From the NCBI GenBank assembly GCA_030692365.1, contig JAUYCC010000019.1, positions 62,001 through 126,000 on the forward strand: 64,000 nt of DNA. Direction: 5' to 3'. Shown here one piece after another: positions 37,301-45,555 of the stretch; position 1 is the stretch's first letter, and every line of letters starts with the position of its first letter. Source of the stretch: Pelolinea sp. GTDB lineage: Bacteria; Chloroflexota; Anaerolineae; Anaerolineales; Anaerolineaceae. The translations under genes and the position numbers were made by a program. The notes beneath the pieces were generated by a model, which made no database searches, was not told the origin of the DNA, and worked only from the letters and a program-made list of their open reading frames with translations.

Positions 37301-38065
37301 TTATTTTTCAGCAACCCCTGGCTTAGAAAGCAGTGCAAAGACCAGCAACAGGATAACCGCGCCTGCGGCTGCCAAGGAAGAGATATTCACCAGCGGCACA
37401 TTCGGAAATTTGACCGCGATGCCTGTGAATGCCCACACCAGAACTAACGCGTGGGGAATGTTTCGTCGGGATAAACTCATCATGGCGGATATAATCACAG
37501 CGGCAATCAGCATAATCACCAGCCACACCTCAGGAGCGATGCCAAACCCGTTCCATCTGATGAAATAAAGCAATTGAGTGGCGTTCGCGATGGTTGCAAC
37601 AGTGATCCAACCCAGATACAGGCTGAAGGGCACATTCACCAGCCAGTTTTCCGCCGCGGTTACCCTGGTTTTTCCGATGCCAAGCCTCAAGAAAATAGTG
37701 ATCAATGAAACCAGCAGCACCAGCATGAAAACCATAGCCAGAGCAAACTGCTGATAATGGAAACTGACCAACCATAAAGCGTTAGCTAAATTGCTGACCG
37801 CGAACCAGGGACCAATTTTGGCGACATGGTCATTTTCACGGTTATTGGGCAATGATTGAAAGATAATGAAACTGATCAAGCCAAGATAGATCAATCCCCA
37901 GATGGAAAACACATATCCCGCGGGGACAAAGTAGATATCAAAGCTGTCCGAAATTTCCCTGGTAGTCATGTTATTGAGCGGCAGGCTGGTCGCCAAAAAG
38001 TTAACCACCAGGGTTACCAAAAATGTTAGAGCATTCGGACCAACAAATTTGTTTTTATTTTTCAT
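37301..38065 (-). CDS. TspO/MBR-like tryptophan-rich sensory protein
   Basis: 254 residues with about seven hydrophobic segments. The FVPAGYVFSIWGLIYLGLIS run matches the P-x-x-x-F-x-x-x-W-x-x-x-Y pattern of TspO/MBR proteins, and the WLVSFHYQQFALA and PFSLYLGWITVATIAN blocks are also typical. It is longer than the five-helix TspO (about 160 residues) and belongs to the longer TspO-like branch. TspO proteins bind porphyrins and respond to stress; the role of the long form is not known. Its start overlaps the end of a 63-codon frame by 11 bases. Confidence 0.75.
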   Translation of the reverse strand: MKNKNKFVGPNALTFLVTLVVNFLATSLPLNNMTTREISDSFDIYFVPAGYVFSIWGLIYLGLISFIIFQSLPNNRENDHVAKIGPWFAVSNLANALWLVSFHYQQFALAMVFMLVLLVSLITIFLRLGIGKTRVTAAENWLVNVPFSLYLGWITVATIANATQLLYFIRWNGFGIAPEVWLVIMLIAAVIISAMMSLSRRNIPHALVLVWAFTGIAVKFPNVPLVNISSLAAAGAVILLLVFALLSKPGVAEK

Positions 38066-38246
38066 TTAAACCTCCGATTTTACGGTTGCGTGCTTGCCCA
38101 TCCAGAAACCCTTCCAGGTCAGGGCCTCCCGCAGGCCGGTCAAGGATATACCTCAACGCCAGGAATCTGACGGGTGAGTTTACTTCATCTTCTTCCAGCA
38201 GCCAATCTAAAACTTGCGGATTGATTTTTTCTCTCCAATTATCCAT
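38055..38246 (-). CDS. short ORF resembling the N-terminus of prenyltransferase/cyclase-like proteins
   Basis: 63 residues: it opens with INPQVLDWLLEEDEVNSPVR and continues FLALRYILDRP. This resembles the opening of longer proteins with a squalene-cyclase-like alpha/alpha fold, where a W-LLE-x-D-PSVRYLAL run is common. Here it ends at IGGLNEK and TGA, overlapping the TspO start by 11 bases. AAAGG lies about seven bases before the ATG. It may be a truncated remnant or a genuine small protein coupled to TspO. Confidence 0.4.
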   Translation of the reverse strand: MDNWREKINPQVLDWLLEEDEVNSPVRFLALRYILDRPAGGPDLEGFLDGQARNRKIGGLNEK

Positions 38247-38279
38247 AGCATTACCTTTAAGCCTGATTAAATTATTGCA

Positions 38280-38285
38280 TATAAT
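38280..38285 (+). promoter_or_regulatory. -10 element of the LiaF-like gene
   Basis: TATAAT preceded by TTGCA lies 25 bases before the start at 38311. No clear -35 is visible. Confidence 0.4.
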
Positions 38286-38310
38286 TGACTCTTATAAAAG
38301 AGAGGGCATG

Positions 38311-38649
38311 ATGAGCGAAACTCAAAAAACCAGTGTAACATCGGTTTTCAACGACATCCGGCGCAAATTCAACTCGCCGGATTTCGATGGCGGTTATATC
38401 ACATCGGTTTTGGGAAGCGCCGATATGGATTTGCGCGAAGCCAAAATGAAAGGGACGGAAGCCGTTTTGGATATCACTAATATTTTAAGCAGCACCTATA
38501 TCTACCCCGCCGCGGACTGGGATGTGAGGCTGGAACTGACCGAAGTTGCTGGCAATGTCAAAGACCGCCGCGAAGAAACTGCCAAAGGCAAGAAGAAGTT
38601 GCTGCGCATTACTGGCATCACAGTGCTGGGGGATGTGTATATCCGTTAA
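38311..38649 (+). CDS. LiaF C-terminal-like protein
   Basis: 112 residues without the membrane segments of LiaF. SVLGSADMDLREAKMKGTEA, VLDITNILSSTYIYPAADW and VRLELTEVAGNVKDRR follow the beta-helix pattern of the LiaF/DUF2154 C-terminal domain, which in LiaF modulates the cell-envelope two-component system LiaRS. AGAGGG is better placed for the second of two adjacent ATG codons, so I start at 38311. It precedes a two-component system, which fits an envelope-stress link, although the genes are separated by a terminator. Confidence 0.65.
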   Translation: MSETQKTSVTSVFNDIRRKFNSPDFDGGYITSVLGSADMDLREAKMKGTEAVLDITNILSSTYIYPAADWDVRLELTEVAGNVKDRREETAKGKKKLLRITGITVLGDVYIR

Positions 38650-38660
38650 CTCTCTTTTAT

Positions 38661-38678
38661 TCTGACACTACTCTGACA
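38661..38678 (+). promoter_or_regulatory. direct repeat TCTGACA with 11-base period
   Basis: TCTGACA occurs at 38661-38667 and 38672-38678, starts 11 bases apart, the geometry of binding sites for OmpR/PhoB-type regulators. It lies between the LiaF-like gene and its terminator, upstream of the operon encoding such a regulator. Confidence 0.35.
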
Positions 38679-38680
38679 TG

Positions 38681-38705
38681 ATAATCTCCCGTTTCGGGAG
38701 ATTAT
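38681..38705 (+). terminator. terminator after the LiaF-like gene
   Basis: ATAATCTCCCG, TTT and CGGGAGATTAT form an 11-pair perfect stem followed by TTCTTT. Confidence 0.8.
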
Positions 38706-38718
38706 TTCTTTACATAAT

Positions 38719-38735
38719 CTTCACAATTGCTTCAC
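38719..38735 (+). promoter_or_regulatory. direct repeat CTTCAC with 11-base period
   Basis: CTTCAC at 38719-38724 and 38730-38735, again 11 bases between starts, lies 54 bases before the GMMGRG-repeat gene. It is a candidate site for the OmpR-type regulator encoded at 39689. Confidence 0.45.
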
Positions 38736-38788
38736 GTCCCCTTATTGTTCAGGCTTTATAGTTGCTGCAAATACGAAATGAGGTAAAA

Positions 38789-39595
38789 ATGAACAACACA
38801 CTAAAAATCACTTTAATAGTCATCGCAGTCCTGTTCGGGGCGGCGATCCTTGTCACCGGCGGCGTGGTACTGGGGCGTACTTTTGCCTTCCGTAACGCGA
38901 ATGCCTATAACCGCTTCAACAATTCACGACAGCCCTTCAGTATGGGTCCTGGAATGATGGGACGCGGTTTCTTTGGCCAAGGGAATGATGATCAACAATC
39001 CTTCCGGAAGGGTCCGGGTATGATGGGACGCGGTATTTTTAATAACACTTACATCGGCGAACCCGCGAGTATTGAAAAAGCCCAAACCGCGTTTGAAGCT
39101 TATGTAGCAGGACTTAGCAATGATGACCTTGAACTGCATGAGATCATGGTCTTCAGCCAGAACGCTTATGCCGTGGTCGTGGAGAAAAGCAGCGGAAAGG
39201 GCGCCATGGAGCTTCTTCTGGACTTTGCTTCCGGTGAAGTGTATCCCGAAATCGGCCCCAACCACATGTGGAACCTTAAATACGGCATGATGGGCGGCGG
39301 CAGGAATGGCGCCTTAGGGTGCGGGATAGGATACAGAGCTAATACTGATTCAGCAATCAACACCGAATTGACCGTCACTGAAACTGACGCCAAATTTGCG
39401 GCGCAGGCTTACCTGGACACGAACGAACCCGGCGCGTCCGTCGCAGATAAAGGCATGGCTTTCTACGGCTATTACACCTTTGATTACAGCGTGGATGGCA
39501 AAGTCGCCGGCATGCTCAGCGTGAACGGTTACAATGCCCAGGTCTGGCCGCACACCTGGCACGGTCAGTTTGTGGATGAGTGGGAACTCGAATAA
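38789..39595 (+). CDS. membrane-anchored protein with GPGMMGRG repeats
   Basis: 268 residues. One N-terminal membrane anchor (LIVIAVLFGAAILVTGGVVL) is followed by two copies of a GPGMMGRG-F/I-F motif about 27 residues apart, then a soluble part with two half-similar blocks: AQTAFEAYVAGLSNDDLELH with EIMVFSQNAYAVVVEKSSG, and AKFAAQAYLDTNEPG with MAFYGYYTFDYSVDG. These blocks resemble PepSY-like repeats. Met/Gly-rich segments can bind metal, but that is not shown here. The ATG at 38789 has AGGT upstream. It is followed after 93 bases by an OmpR-type regulator and kinase and may be part of their regulon. I recognise no named family. Confidence 0.6.
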   Translation: MNNTLKITLIVIAVLFGAAILVTGGVVLGRTFAFRNANAYNRFNNSRQPFSMGPGMMGRGFFGQGNDDQQSFRKGPGMMGRGIFNNTYIGEPASIEKAQTAFEAYVAGLSNDDLELHEIMVFSQNAYAVVVEKSSGKGAMELLLDFASGEVYPEIGPNHMWNLKYGMMGGGRNGALGCGIGYRANTDSAINTELTVTETDAKFAAQAYLDTNEPGASVADKGMAFYGYYTFDYSVDGKVAGMLSVNGYNAQVWPHTWHGQFVDEWELE

Positions 39596-39632
39596 AAAAA
39601 GCAAACCAAACATAGCAAGCACGATTTATACT

Positions 39633-39658
39633 ATAGAGGAGGATAAAACCTCCTCTAT
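39633..39658 (+). terminator. hairpin between the GMMGRG protein and the response regulator
   Basis: ATAGAGGAGG and CCTCCTCTAT form a ten-pair stem with loop ATAAAA. No U-run follows, so it may attenuate or protect the message and not stop transcription completely. Confidence 0.5.
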
Positions 39659-39688
39659 TAGATAGGAAAACCAGTCAGGGATAATCAC

Positions 39689-40381
39689 ATGGGTAAATCG
39701 AAAATTCTGGTCATTGATGACGAGCCGAGCATCCTGAACGTCGTCACAGCATACTTGCGCTCCGAAGGGTATGATTATCGGACTGCCAGCGACGGGGTTG
39801 AAGGTTTGAAAGCAATCCACGCGTTCCAACCTGACCTGGTCATCCTGGATGTGATGCTGCCAGGGATGGATGGCATAGAGGTGCTCAGCCAGCTGCGGCG
39901 CGAGTCTAACGCTTATGTGATCATGCTGACCGCCAGGTCAGAGGAGACCGACAAGCTGGTCGGCCTGTCAGTCGGCGCGGATGACTACCTCACCAAGCCC
40001 TTCAGCCTACGGGAATTGATGGCACGCATCAAGGCTGCCCTGCGGCGCTATCAGAAACCCACTGCGAAAGTGGACAGAAAAATCTATTCCTTTAATCAGG
40101 TACGCATCGATTCCGGAAGCCGAAAAGCCTGGGTGGGTGAACTTGAAATAGACCTCACCTCTCTGGAATTCGACCTTTTGGTGACGCTTGCGGGCCATCA
40201 CGGGCTGGTTCTTTCACGCCAGCAGCTGCTTGAAAAAGTGTGGGGCTATGACTATTTCGGCGATTTACGAGTGGTGGATGTCCACATTGGCCACCTGCGC
40301 CAGAAGATGGGCGATCAATTCATTGAAACAGTGCGCGGCGTGGGTTACCGCTTTGAGGATAAAGAGATCAAAGATGTTTAA
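39689..40381 (+). CDS. OmpR/PhoB-family response regulator
   Basis: 230 residues. The receiver domain has IDDEPSI, phospho-acceptor Asp in LVILDVMLPGMDG, and TARSEETD plus LTKPFS with the conserved Lys. The C-terminal winged-helix domain shows LTSLEFDLLVTLAGHHGLVL, VWGYDYFGDLRVVDVHI and RGVGYRFE. The kinase gene overlaps its last eight bases. Two 11-bp-spaced direct repeats upstream of the preceding gene are candidate binding sites. Confidence 0.92.
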   Translation: MGKSKILVIDDEPSILNVVTAYLRSEGYDYRTASDGVEGLKAIHAFQPDLVILDVMLPGMDGIEVLSQLRRESNAYVIMLTARSEETDKLVGLSVGADDYLTKPFSLRELMARIKAALRRYQKPTAKVDRKIYSFNQVRIDSGSRKAWVGELEIDLTSLEFDLLVTLAGHHGLVLSRQQLLEKVWGYDYFGDLRVVDVHIGHLRQKMGDQFIETVRGVGYRFEDKEIKDV

Positions 40382-41492
40382 AGCCATTCGCGGCCGCTGG
40401 GCATTGAAAATACTTATTGCTTTCCTTTTAATTATTGTATTAACCGGAATCATCAATACCGCAGTAATGAACTTATCCATCCAGGCTGCTTTCGACCGTC
40501 ATCTTGGGAGGATGGGAGAGGGCATGCAAACCATGATGGGCAATATGCGCGGTTTGAATATCTTCGCAAATTTCCGCGCAGCCGTTAATGAATCCCTGCT
40601 CATCTCTTTCGCGGTGGCGTTTTTCATCGCCATCGCTGCCAGCCTGCTCATCAGCCGTCTGATCACCCGGCCGGTCAATACCTTAACCAATGCCAGCCAG
40701 AGTATTGCCAAGGGTGAATATACCCACCGGATTCCAAAAGAAGAAGTATCCGCGGATGAATTAGGGCAGTTGGCAGTGAGTTTTAACCAAATGGCAGAAA
40801 AACTGGAGCAAACTGAAACTATGCGCCGCCAACTCATCGGGGATATCAGCCATGAACTACGCACCCCACTGACTGCCATCAAAGGATCAATGGAAGGTCT
40901 TATAGACGGTATCCTTCCCAAGGATGAAACCACTTTCGCCCAGATTTATTTCGAAGCAGACCGGCTGCAGCGTTTGGTTGAGGACCTGCAGGAGTTGAGC
41001 CACATTGAAGGCGGCCAGTTCAAGCTTAACGAGAAATCGATCGAAATTGAGGATCTGGCAAAATCGGCGGTTAGCGCGTTGGAAAGCGCTTTTGCCAAGA
41101 AAAATGTGAGCCTGAACTTGCGGTCCGAAAAAAACCTGCCGAAAATTAAAGCTGATCCCGATCGTATCCTTCAGGTCCTTCAAAATCTGCTGGGTAATGC
41201 CCTGCAGTTCACGCCTTCCGGCGGTGAAGCAGTGGTGGCTTTAAGTAAATCCGACAACGGAGTTGAGGTTTCGGTCCAGGATAACGGAGCCGGGGTTGAA
41301 GCCAAGCATATTGATCATATTTTTGAGCGATTCTACCGCGCTGATCCCTCTCGCTCTCGAACCAACGGTGGTGGAAGCGGCATCGGGCTAACCATTTCGA
41401 AAACAATAATTGAAGCGCATGCCGGAATAATCTGGGCTGAAAGTCGCGGTAAAAACCAGGGGAGCAAGTTCACTTTTACCCTTCCGGAATGA
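40374..41492 (+). CDS. sensor histidine kinase
   Basis: 372 residues. It has two membrane segments (about 10-30 and 75-100) flanking a short extracellular loop rich in Met (RMGEGMQTMMGNMRG), a HAMP domain (RLITRPVNTLTNASQSIAKG), a HisKA domain with the phosphorylated His in IGDISHELRTPLTAI, and an ATPase domain with VLQNLLGNALQFTP, VQDNGAGV and SGIGLTISKTII. The ATG at 40374 overlaps the regulator stop. The Met-rich loop echoes the MM-rich repeats of the nearby membrane protein; a copper or silver signal is possible but only a guess. Confidence 0.9.
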   Translation: MFKAIRGRWALKILIAFLLIIVLTGIINTAVMNLSIQAAFDRHLGRMGEGMQTMMGNMRGLNIFANFRAAVNESLLISFAVAFFIAIAASLLISRLITRPVNTLTNASQSIAKGEYTHRIPKEEVSADELGQLAVSFNQMAEKLEQTETMRRQLIGDISHELRTPLTAIKGSMEGLIDGILPKDETTFAQIYFEADRLQRLVEDLQELSHIEGGQFKLNEKSIEIEDLAKSAVSALESAFAKKNVSLNLRSEKNLPKIKADPDRILQVLQNLLGNALQFTPSGGEAVVALSKSDNGVEVSVQDNGAGVEAKHIDHIFERFYRADPSRSRTNGGGSGIGLTISKTIIEAHAGIIWAESRGKNQGSKFTFTLPE

Positions 41493-41576
41493 TATAATCT
41501 ATGTATAGATTTCGATCTTCATAGTTGGTCGCAAACCACCAGATCAAATGGCCTGGCGGTATTTTTTATAAAAGAA

Positions 41577-41906
41577 ATGGAAAAAATGGAAACAAAACTG
41601 AATGTCGGTAATCTGCCCTTCGATACGACCGAGGAAGAAATTCAAACTCTCTTCGCCCAGGCAGGGGAAGTAAAGTCGGTAACGCTCATCAGCGACAAAT
41701 TCTCTGGTCAATCCAAGGGTTTTGGATTTGTTGAGATGGCAAACCAGGAAGGCATGCAAAACGCCTTAAAAATGTTTGAGACTTTTACCTTTAAGGACCG
41801 CCCGATTAAAGTAAATGTGGCGCGCCCGAAGGAAGACAACCGCCCGCAATTCCGCGACAACCGCAACCGCAGAGACGGTGGTGGCGGCGGCCGTTCAAGA
41901 TATTAA
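41577..41906 (+). CDS. RRM-type RNA-binding protein
   Basis: 109 residues: one RRM domain with RNP2 (LNVGNLPF) and RNP1 (KGFGFVEM), then a Gly/Arg-rich tail (RRDGGGGGRSRY). Such small RRM proteins, common in cyanobacteria and some Chloroflexota, are usually cold- or stress-related RNA chaperones. There are two in-frame ATG codons nine bases apart (41577, 41586) and neither has a strong ribosome-binding site. The 84-base leader from the kinase gene may be structured. Its own terminator follows. Confidence 0.85.
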   Translation: MEKMETKLNVGNLPFDTTEEEIQTLFAQAGEVKSVTLISDKFSGQSKGFGFVEMANQEGMQNALKMFETFTFKDRPIKVNVARPKEDNRPQFRDNRNRRDGGGGGRSRY

Positions 41907-41916
41907 ATAAAATTAA

Positions 41917-41941
41917 ATGCCCCGGTTTCCGGGGCATTTTT
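41917..41941 (+). terminator. terminator after the RRM gene
   Basis: TGCCCCGG, TTT and CCGGGGCA form a perfect stem followed by TTTTTT. The aminotransferase gene on the other strand ends at once after it, so it may act in both directions. Confidence 0.85.
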
Positions 41942-43011
41942 TATATTAATTTTGCCAGCCGCTGAATGCCGGTTTGAATTTCTTCCGGTGTGAGAGCGCA
42001 AAAAGGCAGGCGCATAAATTTATCGCCTCCGTTTATAAAGAAACCCTTGCTGTTACTCAACGCGATTCCGCCAGTTTTGCAGGTTTGCACATCAGGAACG
42101 CTCGCGGTTTCCTTGAGAGTCAGTCCCACAAAAAATCCGCCCTGCGGTTTAAGCCATTCACCTTTATTCCCAATATAAGTCCGCAGAGATTCAAGCATCG
42201 TGTTTAACCGGATACCATAGAGTGCATGCAGAGATTCAATTTGTCTTTCCAGCCAGCCGTTACGGATAAATTCATATATTATTGCCTGGTTGAGGTAGCT
42301 TGAATTTATACATGAATCCTCAGCATATTGGCGGATTCGTGAGGTAATAACCTCAGGCGCTGCCATATACCCTACGCGCAATCCCGGGATGATCATCTTG
42401 CTGAACGAAGACATGTGGATGACACGGTCCTTGTTTTGTTCAATGAATGTTGGAACAGGTTCACCTGAATACCGTAAATGGCGGTACGGGCCATCCTCGA
42501 TGACCAGAAAATCATATTGCTTTGCCAAACTGAGCAATCTTTGCCGCTGCTCCAGGGGCATTAACGCGCCGCTTGGATTCTGAAAATCCGGGATGATATA
42601 GAAGGCTTTCGGCACCGCGCCATTGTGTAGGGAAGCTTCAACCGCGTCCAGGTCCATTCTGCCGTTTGTAAAGTCAAACCCTTTCACTCGCATGCCCGCC
42701 CTCTTGAAGAGCGTCAAGGAACGGTCATAGGTAGGCTGCTCGACAAAAATCAGATCACCGGGCGTCAGGCAGGAGTGGATAAAAAAATCCAGAAGTTGCA
42801 GCGACCCCTGCCCCAGGATTACGCTATCCATGCCTACCTGATGTTTGTCAGCAATCCATTCCCTCAGCGGGTCATATCCTGCCGCGCTGGCGTATTGCAG
42901 GATCAGATCGCCGTGGTTCAGGATGGCAGTTCTGGCACATTCAACCAGTTTTTCTTTTGGAAAACTTTCAACAGGCGGAATACCACGGATAAAGGCAATT
43001 GTTTTTTCCAT
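41941..43011 (-). CDS. PLP-dependent aminotransferase (class I/II, MocR/LysN-like)
   Basis: 356 residues. Signs of fold-type I aminotransferases: SVILGQGSLQLLDFFIHS, PDFQNPSGALMPLEQRQRLL, VIEDGPYRHLRYSGE, and the PLP Lys in SSFSKMIIPGLRVGYMAAP, with a late RLPF (substrate-carboxylate Arg). Without the DNA-binding head of MocR regulators it resembles 2-aminoadipate or aromatic aminotransferases. Threonine synthase lies 10 bases upstream in the same direction, so the two are probably co-transcribed in amino-acid metabolism. Substrate not assigned. Confidence 0.8.
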   Translation of the reverse strand: MEKTIAFIRGIPPVESFPKEKLVECARTAILNHGDLILQYASAAGYDPLREWIADKHQVGMDSVILGQGSLQLLDFFIHSCLTPGDLIFVEQPTYDRSLTLFKRAGMRVKGFDFTNGRMDLDAVEASLHNGAVPKAFYIIPDFQNPSGALMPLEQRQRLLSLAKQYDFLVIEDGPYRHLRYSGEPVPTFIEQNKDRVIHMSSFSKMIIPGLRVGYMAAPEVITSRIRQYAEDSCINSSYLNQAIIYEFIRNGWLERQIESLHALYGIRLNTMLESLRTYIGNKGEWLKPQGGFFVGLTLKETASVPDVQTCKTGGIALSNSKGFFINGGDKFMRLPFCALTPEEIQTGIQRLAKLI

Positions 43012-43021
43012 TAATTAATAA

Positions 43022-44128
43022 TTAACCTTTTGGGGGAGATTTCAAACCGCTACCGGTGAGCGCGACCACCACTTTCGCGTCCGGTCCAACTGCTTTATAT
43101 ACTAGTGGCAGCGCCGCGGCAGCCGTCGCGCTGGTGGGTTCCGCGAACAGGCCATTGAGTGCCAGGGCTTGCCAGGTTGTTTTGATCTCATTTTCGGTCA
43201 CGGTCAGCGCGCCCCCCTCGCTTTCGCGCAGCGCCTGCAAAATGCGTTTGCCGCGCACCGGCTTTACAATGGCCAGTCCTTCCGCCTGGCTGATACCTGC
43301 GGGAACAAGCTCTGGAATTTCTGCCAGGCCTGCTGAAAAGGCCGCTTTTATCGGCGAGAGCAATTCAGGCTGGGCTGCATACAGCCGCGGCAAGTGCTGG
43401 ATCAATCCTGCCCGCATCAGGCGTCGGAATCCCAGCCAGGCGCCCATTAGCAGCCCGCCCTGGCCGACCGGAATGACAACCGCGTCTGGTGCCTCTCCAC
43501 CGAATTGTTCCCATATTTCCCAGGCAAAGCTCTGCTGGCCGAGCAGGTAAACCGGGTTATAGGCATGCGAAGCATACACCGCCCCATTGCTCACCGCCTG
43601 AAGCGCAGCTTTGGTGGTCTCGGAACGCGGACCGGGGATCTTGTGAAGTTTCGCGCCGAAAAAACCAATCTGCGCCAGTTTGGCGGGTGACGCGCTCTCG
43701 GGCACGAAGATGGCTGCCTTCAATCCGGCGCGCGCTGCGTACGCAGATATGGACGCGCCGGCATTGCCGGAGGAATCCTCAACAACATCCCTGATACCGG
43801 CGGCGCGCAGGTGGTTGATCTCCACTTCCGTACCGCGGTCCTTGAAAGACCCTGTAGGCGCCATGAATTCCAGCTTGAAATATGTTTGCCTGCCATTGAA
43901 GTTCATATCCACCAGGGGCGTCCAGCCAGCGCCCAGCGTAAAGGGATCGCCGATCTCGTCCAAAGCGAATTTTTCCTGATAGCGCCAAAGGCCGGGCATA
44001 GAAGAATTTATTTTTGTTTTATCGAATGAAGCGCTCTCTTCCGGCTCCCACGCGCCGCCGCAATCACATCGGAACTGGTGGGGATCAAAGACAGCGCTTT
44101 TCCCACAATCCTGGCAGAAGACTCTCAT
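43022..44128 (-). CDS. thrC: threonine synthase
   Basis: 368 residues, PLP-dependent fold type II. It opens with a Cys pair region (CQDCGKSAVF, CDCGG) resembling the zinc-finger-like start of many archaeal-type threonine synthases. The PLP Lys lies in TGSFKDRGTEVEI, and DSSGNAGASISAYAARAGLK is the substrate loop; VGQGGLLMGAW supports phosphate binding. It converts O-phosphohomoserine to threonine. A related 2,3-diaminopropionate or threonine dehydratase-like activity is less likely given the N-terminal Cys region. Followed by the aminotransferase gene. Confidence 0.82.
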   Translation of the reverse strand: MRVFCQDCGKSAVFDPHQFRCDCGGAWEPEESASFDKTKINSSMPGLWRYQEKFALDEIGDPFTLGAGWTPLVDMNFNGRQTYFKLEFMAPTGSFKDRGTEVEINHLRAAGIRDVVEDSSGNAGASISAYAARAGLKAAIFVPESASPAKLAQIGFFGAKLHKIPGPRSETTKAALQAVSNGAVYASHAYNPVYLLGQQSFAWEIWEQFGGEAPDAVVIPVGQGGLLMGAWLGFRRLMRAGLIQHLPRLYAAQPELLSPIKAAFSAGLAEIPELVPAGISQAEGLAIVKPVRGKRILQALRESEGGALTVTENEIKTTWQALALNGLFAEPTSATAAAALPLVYKAVGPDAKVVVALTGSGLKSPPKG

Positions 44129-44171
44129 ATCAACGATCCTCCAAAATCGAGATAGACATATTCTAATAAAA

Positions 44172-44190
44172 ATCCCCCGAAGTGGGGGAT
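44172..44190 (-). terminator. terminator after citrate synthase
   Basis: ATCCCCC, a five-base loop and GGGGGAT form a stem that on the minus strand is followed by a T-rich run. It ends the iclR-citrate synthase transcript before threonine synthase. Confidence 0.75.
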
Positions 44191-44211
44191 CAATTTTTAA
44201 TTTTGGATTTT

Positions 44212-45519
44212 TCAGGCGGATTGCTCAATCACCTTTTCGAGCATGTCCATAGTGATCGATTGCGGACGTTCAAGTGGTGAATATAACGCGCGCGCCCATA
44301 CCAGGTTGGCGGTCAGCCCCAGTACCCTCCCCACGCCAAACAACACTGTATAGAAATCATATTCCTTTATGCCGCAGTGGTATTGCAGGGTGCCGGAGAT
44401 TGCATCAATATTCGGCCAGGGATTCTTGGCTTTGCCGTGTTCCTTGAGCACCCGCGGAGCTACATGATACACCAGGTCTGCAAGTTGGAAAAGTTCATCA
44501 TCTGCGAAATATTTCTTGCCAAATTCATACTGCACCAGGAAACGCGGGTCGATGTTGCGCAGGATGGGGTGGCCATATCCGGGAATAAGCTTGCCGCGGT
44601 TTAGTGTATCCCAGATGTAACTCTCAAGCTCTTGCTCCGATGGGCATTGGCCAAATTTGTTGCGCACTGCCAGCAGCCACTCCAGGCAGTCCTGATTGGC
44701 GCGCCCGTGCAGCGGACCGGCTAAACCATTAATGGCCGCGGAACAGGAGAAAAAAACATCGGAAAGGGCAGAGTTGACCAACAGGCTGGAGTGAGCACTG
44801 ACATTGCCGACACCCTGGTCAGCGTGAATTATGAAAAACAGACGGCTGAGGTTTTTATATTGCTCATCCCAGTCCTTGTCGATCATATAGGCAAAATTCG
44901 CGCTCCAGTCGTGCGACTGGCTGGGCGGTATCAGGGCACGGTTATGGTACTTGATATTGTAAATGGCCGCAGCTATAGCGGGCGCCTTGGCCGTCAGGCT
45001 GAGGCTGTCGGTCAACATCGGGCGCCAATATTTTTCTTTTTGCAATCCGTTCTTGTAATTCAACGAAAACTCTGAGCGTGATTCCAGGGCAAGGATTGCC
45101 TGTGAAAACATGATCATGGGATGGGTATCTTTGGGCATGGCACGCAACATATCCGCCACATGGTAGGGAAGATCACATCGACGGCGCCATTCCTCCTCTA
45201 TATCCAGCGCATCCTGGCGGGTTGGAATATCCCCAACCAACAGCAGGTAATACAACCCTCCGGCCAGCGAAAATTCACTATCATCCGCTTTGGGCAGCAG
45301 ATCAAGAACTTCTTTAATTTTGTACCCGCGGTACTGCAAGCCTTCCTGCGGATCAACGTAAGAAACATCACTGAGCAAAATGTCCATACCGCGCAGGCCG
45401 TTAAAAATCTGGTTAACGTGTATTTCCCCCACCTTTCGGTTTTTATGCTCCGCCGCTATGCGCTCAATGCGCTCCCTCGCGGCTTCAATCTTGGGTTCCA
45501 TTCTGTCATGCAGCCACAT
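44212..45519 (-). CDS. citrate synthase, eukaryote-like type
   Basis: 435 residues. Blocks such as VGEIHVNQIFNGLRGMDILL, SLLVNSALSDVFFSCSAAIN, GLAGPLHGRANQDCLEWL (active-site His in PLHG), YGHPILRNIDPR (second His), and NIDAISGTLQYHCGIKEYDF (catalytic Asp region) match the mitochondrial-like citrate synthase branch, not the short bacterial GltA type. It condenses acetyl-CoA and oxaloacetate. AAAGGA nine bases before the ATG supports the start. The IclR regulator gene lies 36 bases upstream on the same strand, and aconitase and isocitrate dehydrogenase genes are about 2 kb away on the other strand. Confidence 0.9.
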   Translation of the reverse strand: MWLHDRMEPKIEAARERIERIAAEHKNRKVGEIHVNQIFNGLRGMDILLSDVSYVDPQEGLQYRGYKIKEVLDLLPKADDSEFSLAGGLYYLLLVGDIPTRQDALDIEEEWRRRCDLPYHVADMLRAMPKDTHPMIMFSQAILALESRSEFSLNYKNGLQKEKYWRPMLTDSLSLTAKAPAIAAAIYNIKYHNRALIPPSQSHDWSANFAYMIDKDWDEQYKNLSRLFFIIHADQGVGNVSAHSSLLVNSALSDVFFSCSAAINGLAGPLHGRANQDCLEWLLAVRNKFGQCPSEQELESYIWDTLNRGKLIPGYGHPILRNIDPRFLVQYEFGKKYFADDELFQLADLVYHVAPRVLKEHGKAKNPWPNIDAISGTLQYHCGIKEYDFYTVLFGVGRVLGLTANLVWARALYSPLERPQSITMDMLEKVIEQSA

Positions 45520-45555
45520 CGTATTTTTCCTTTCGAAGTGAGAGAATTTCGAACT

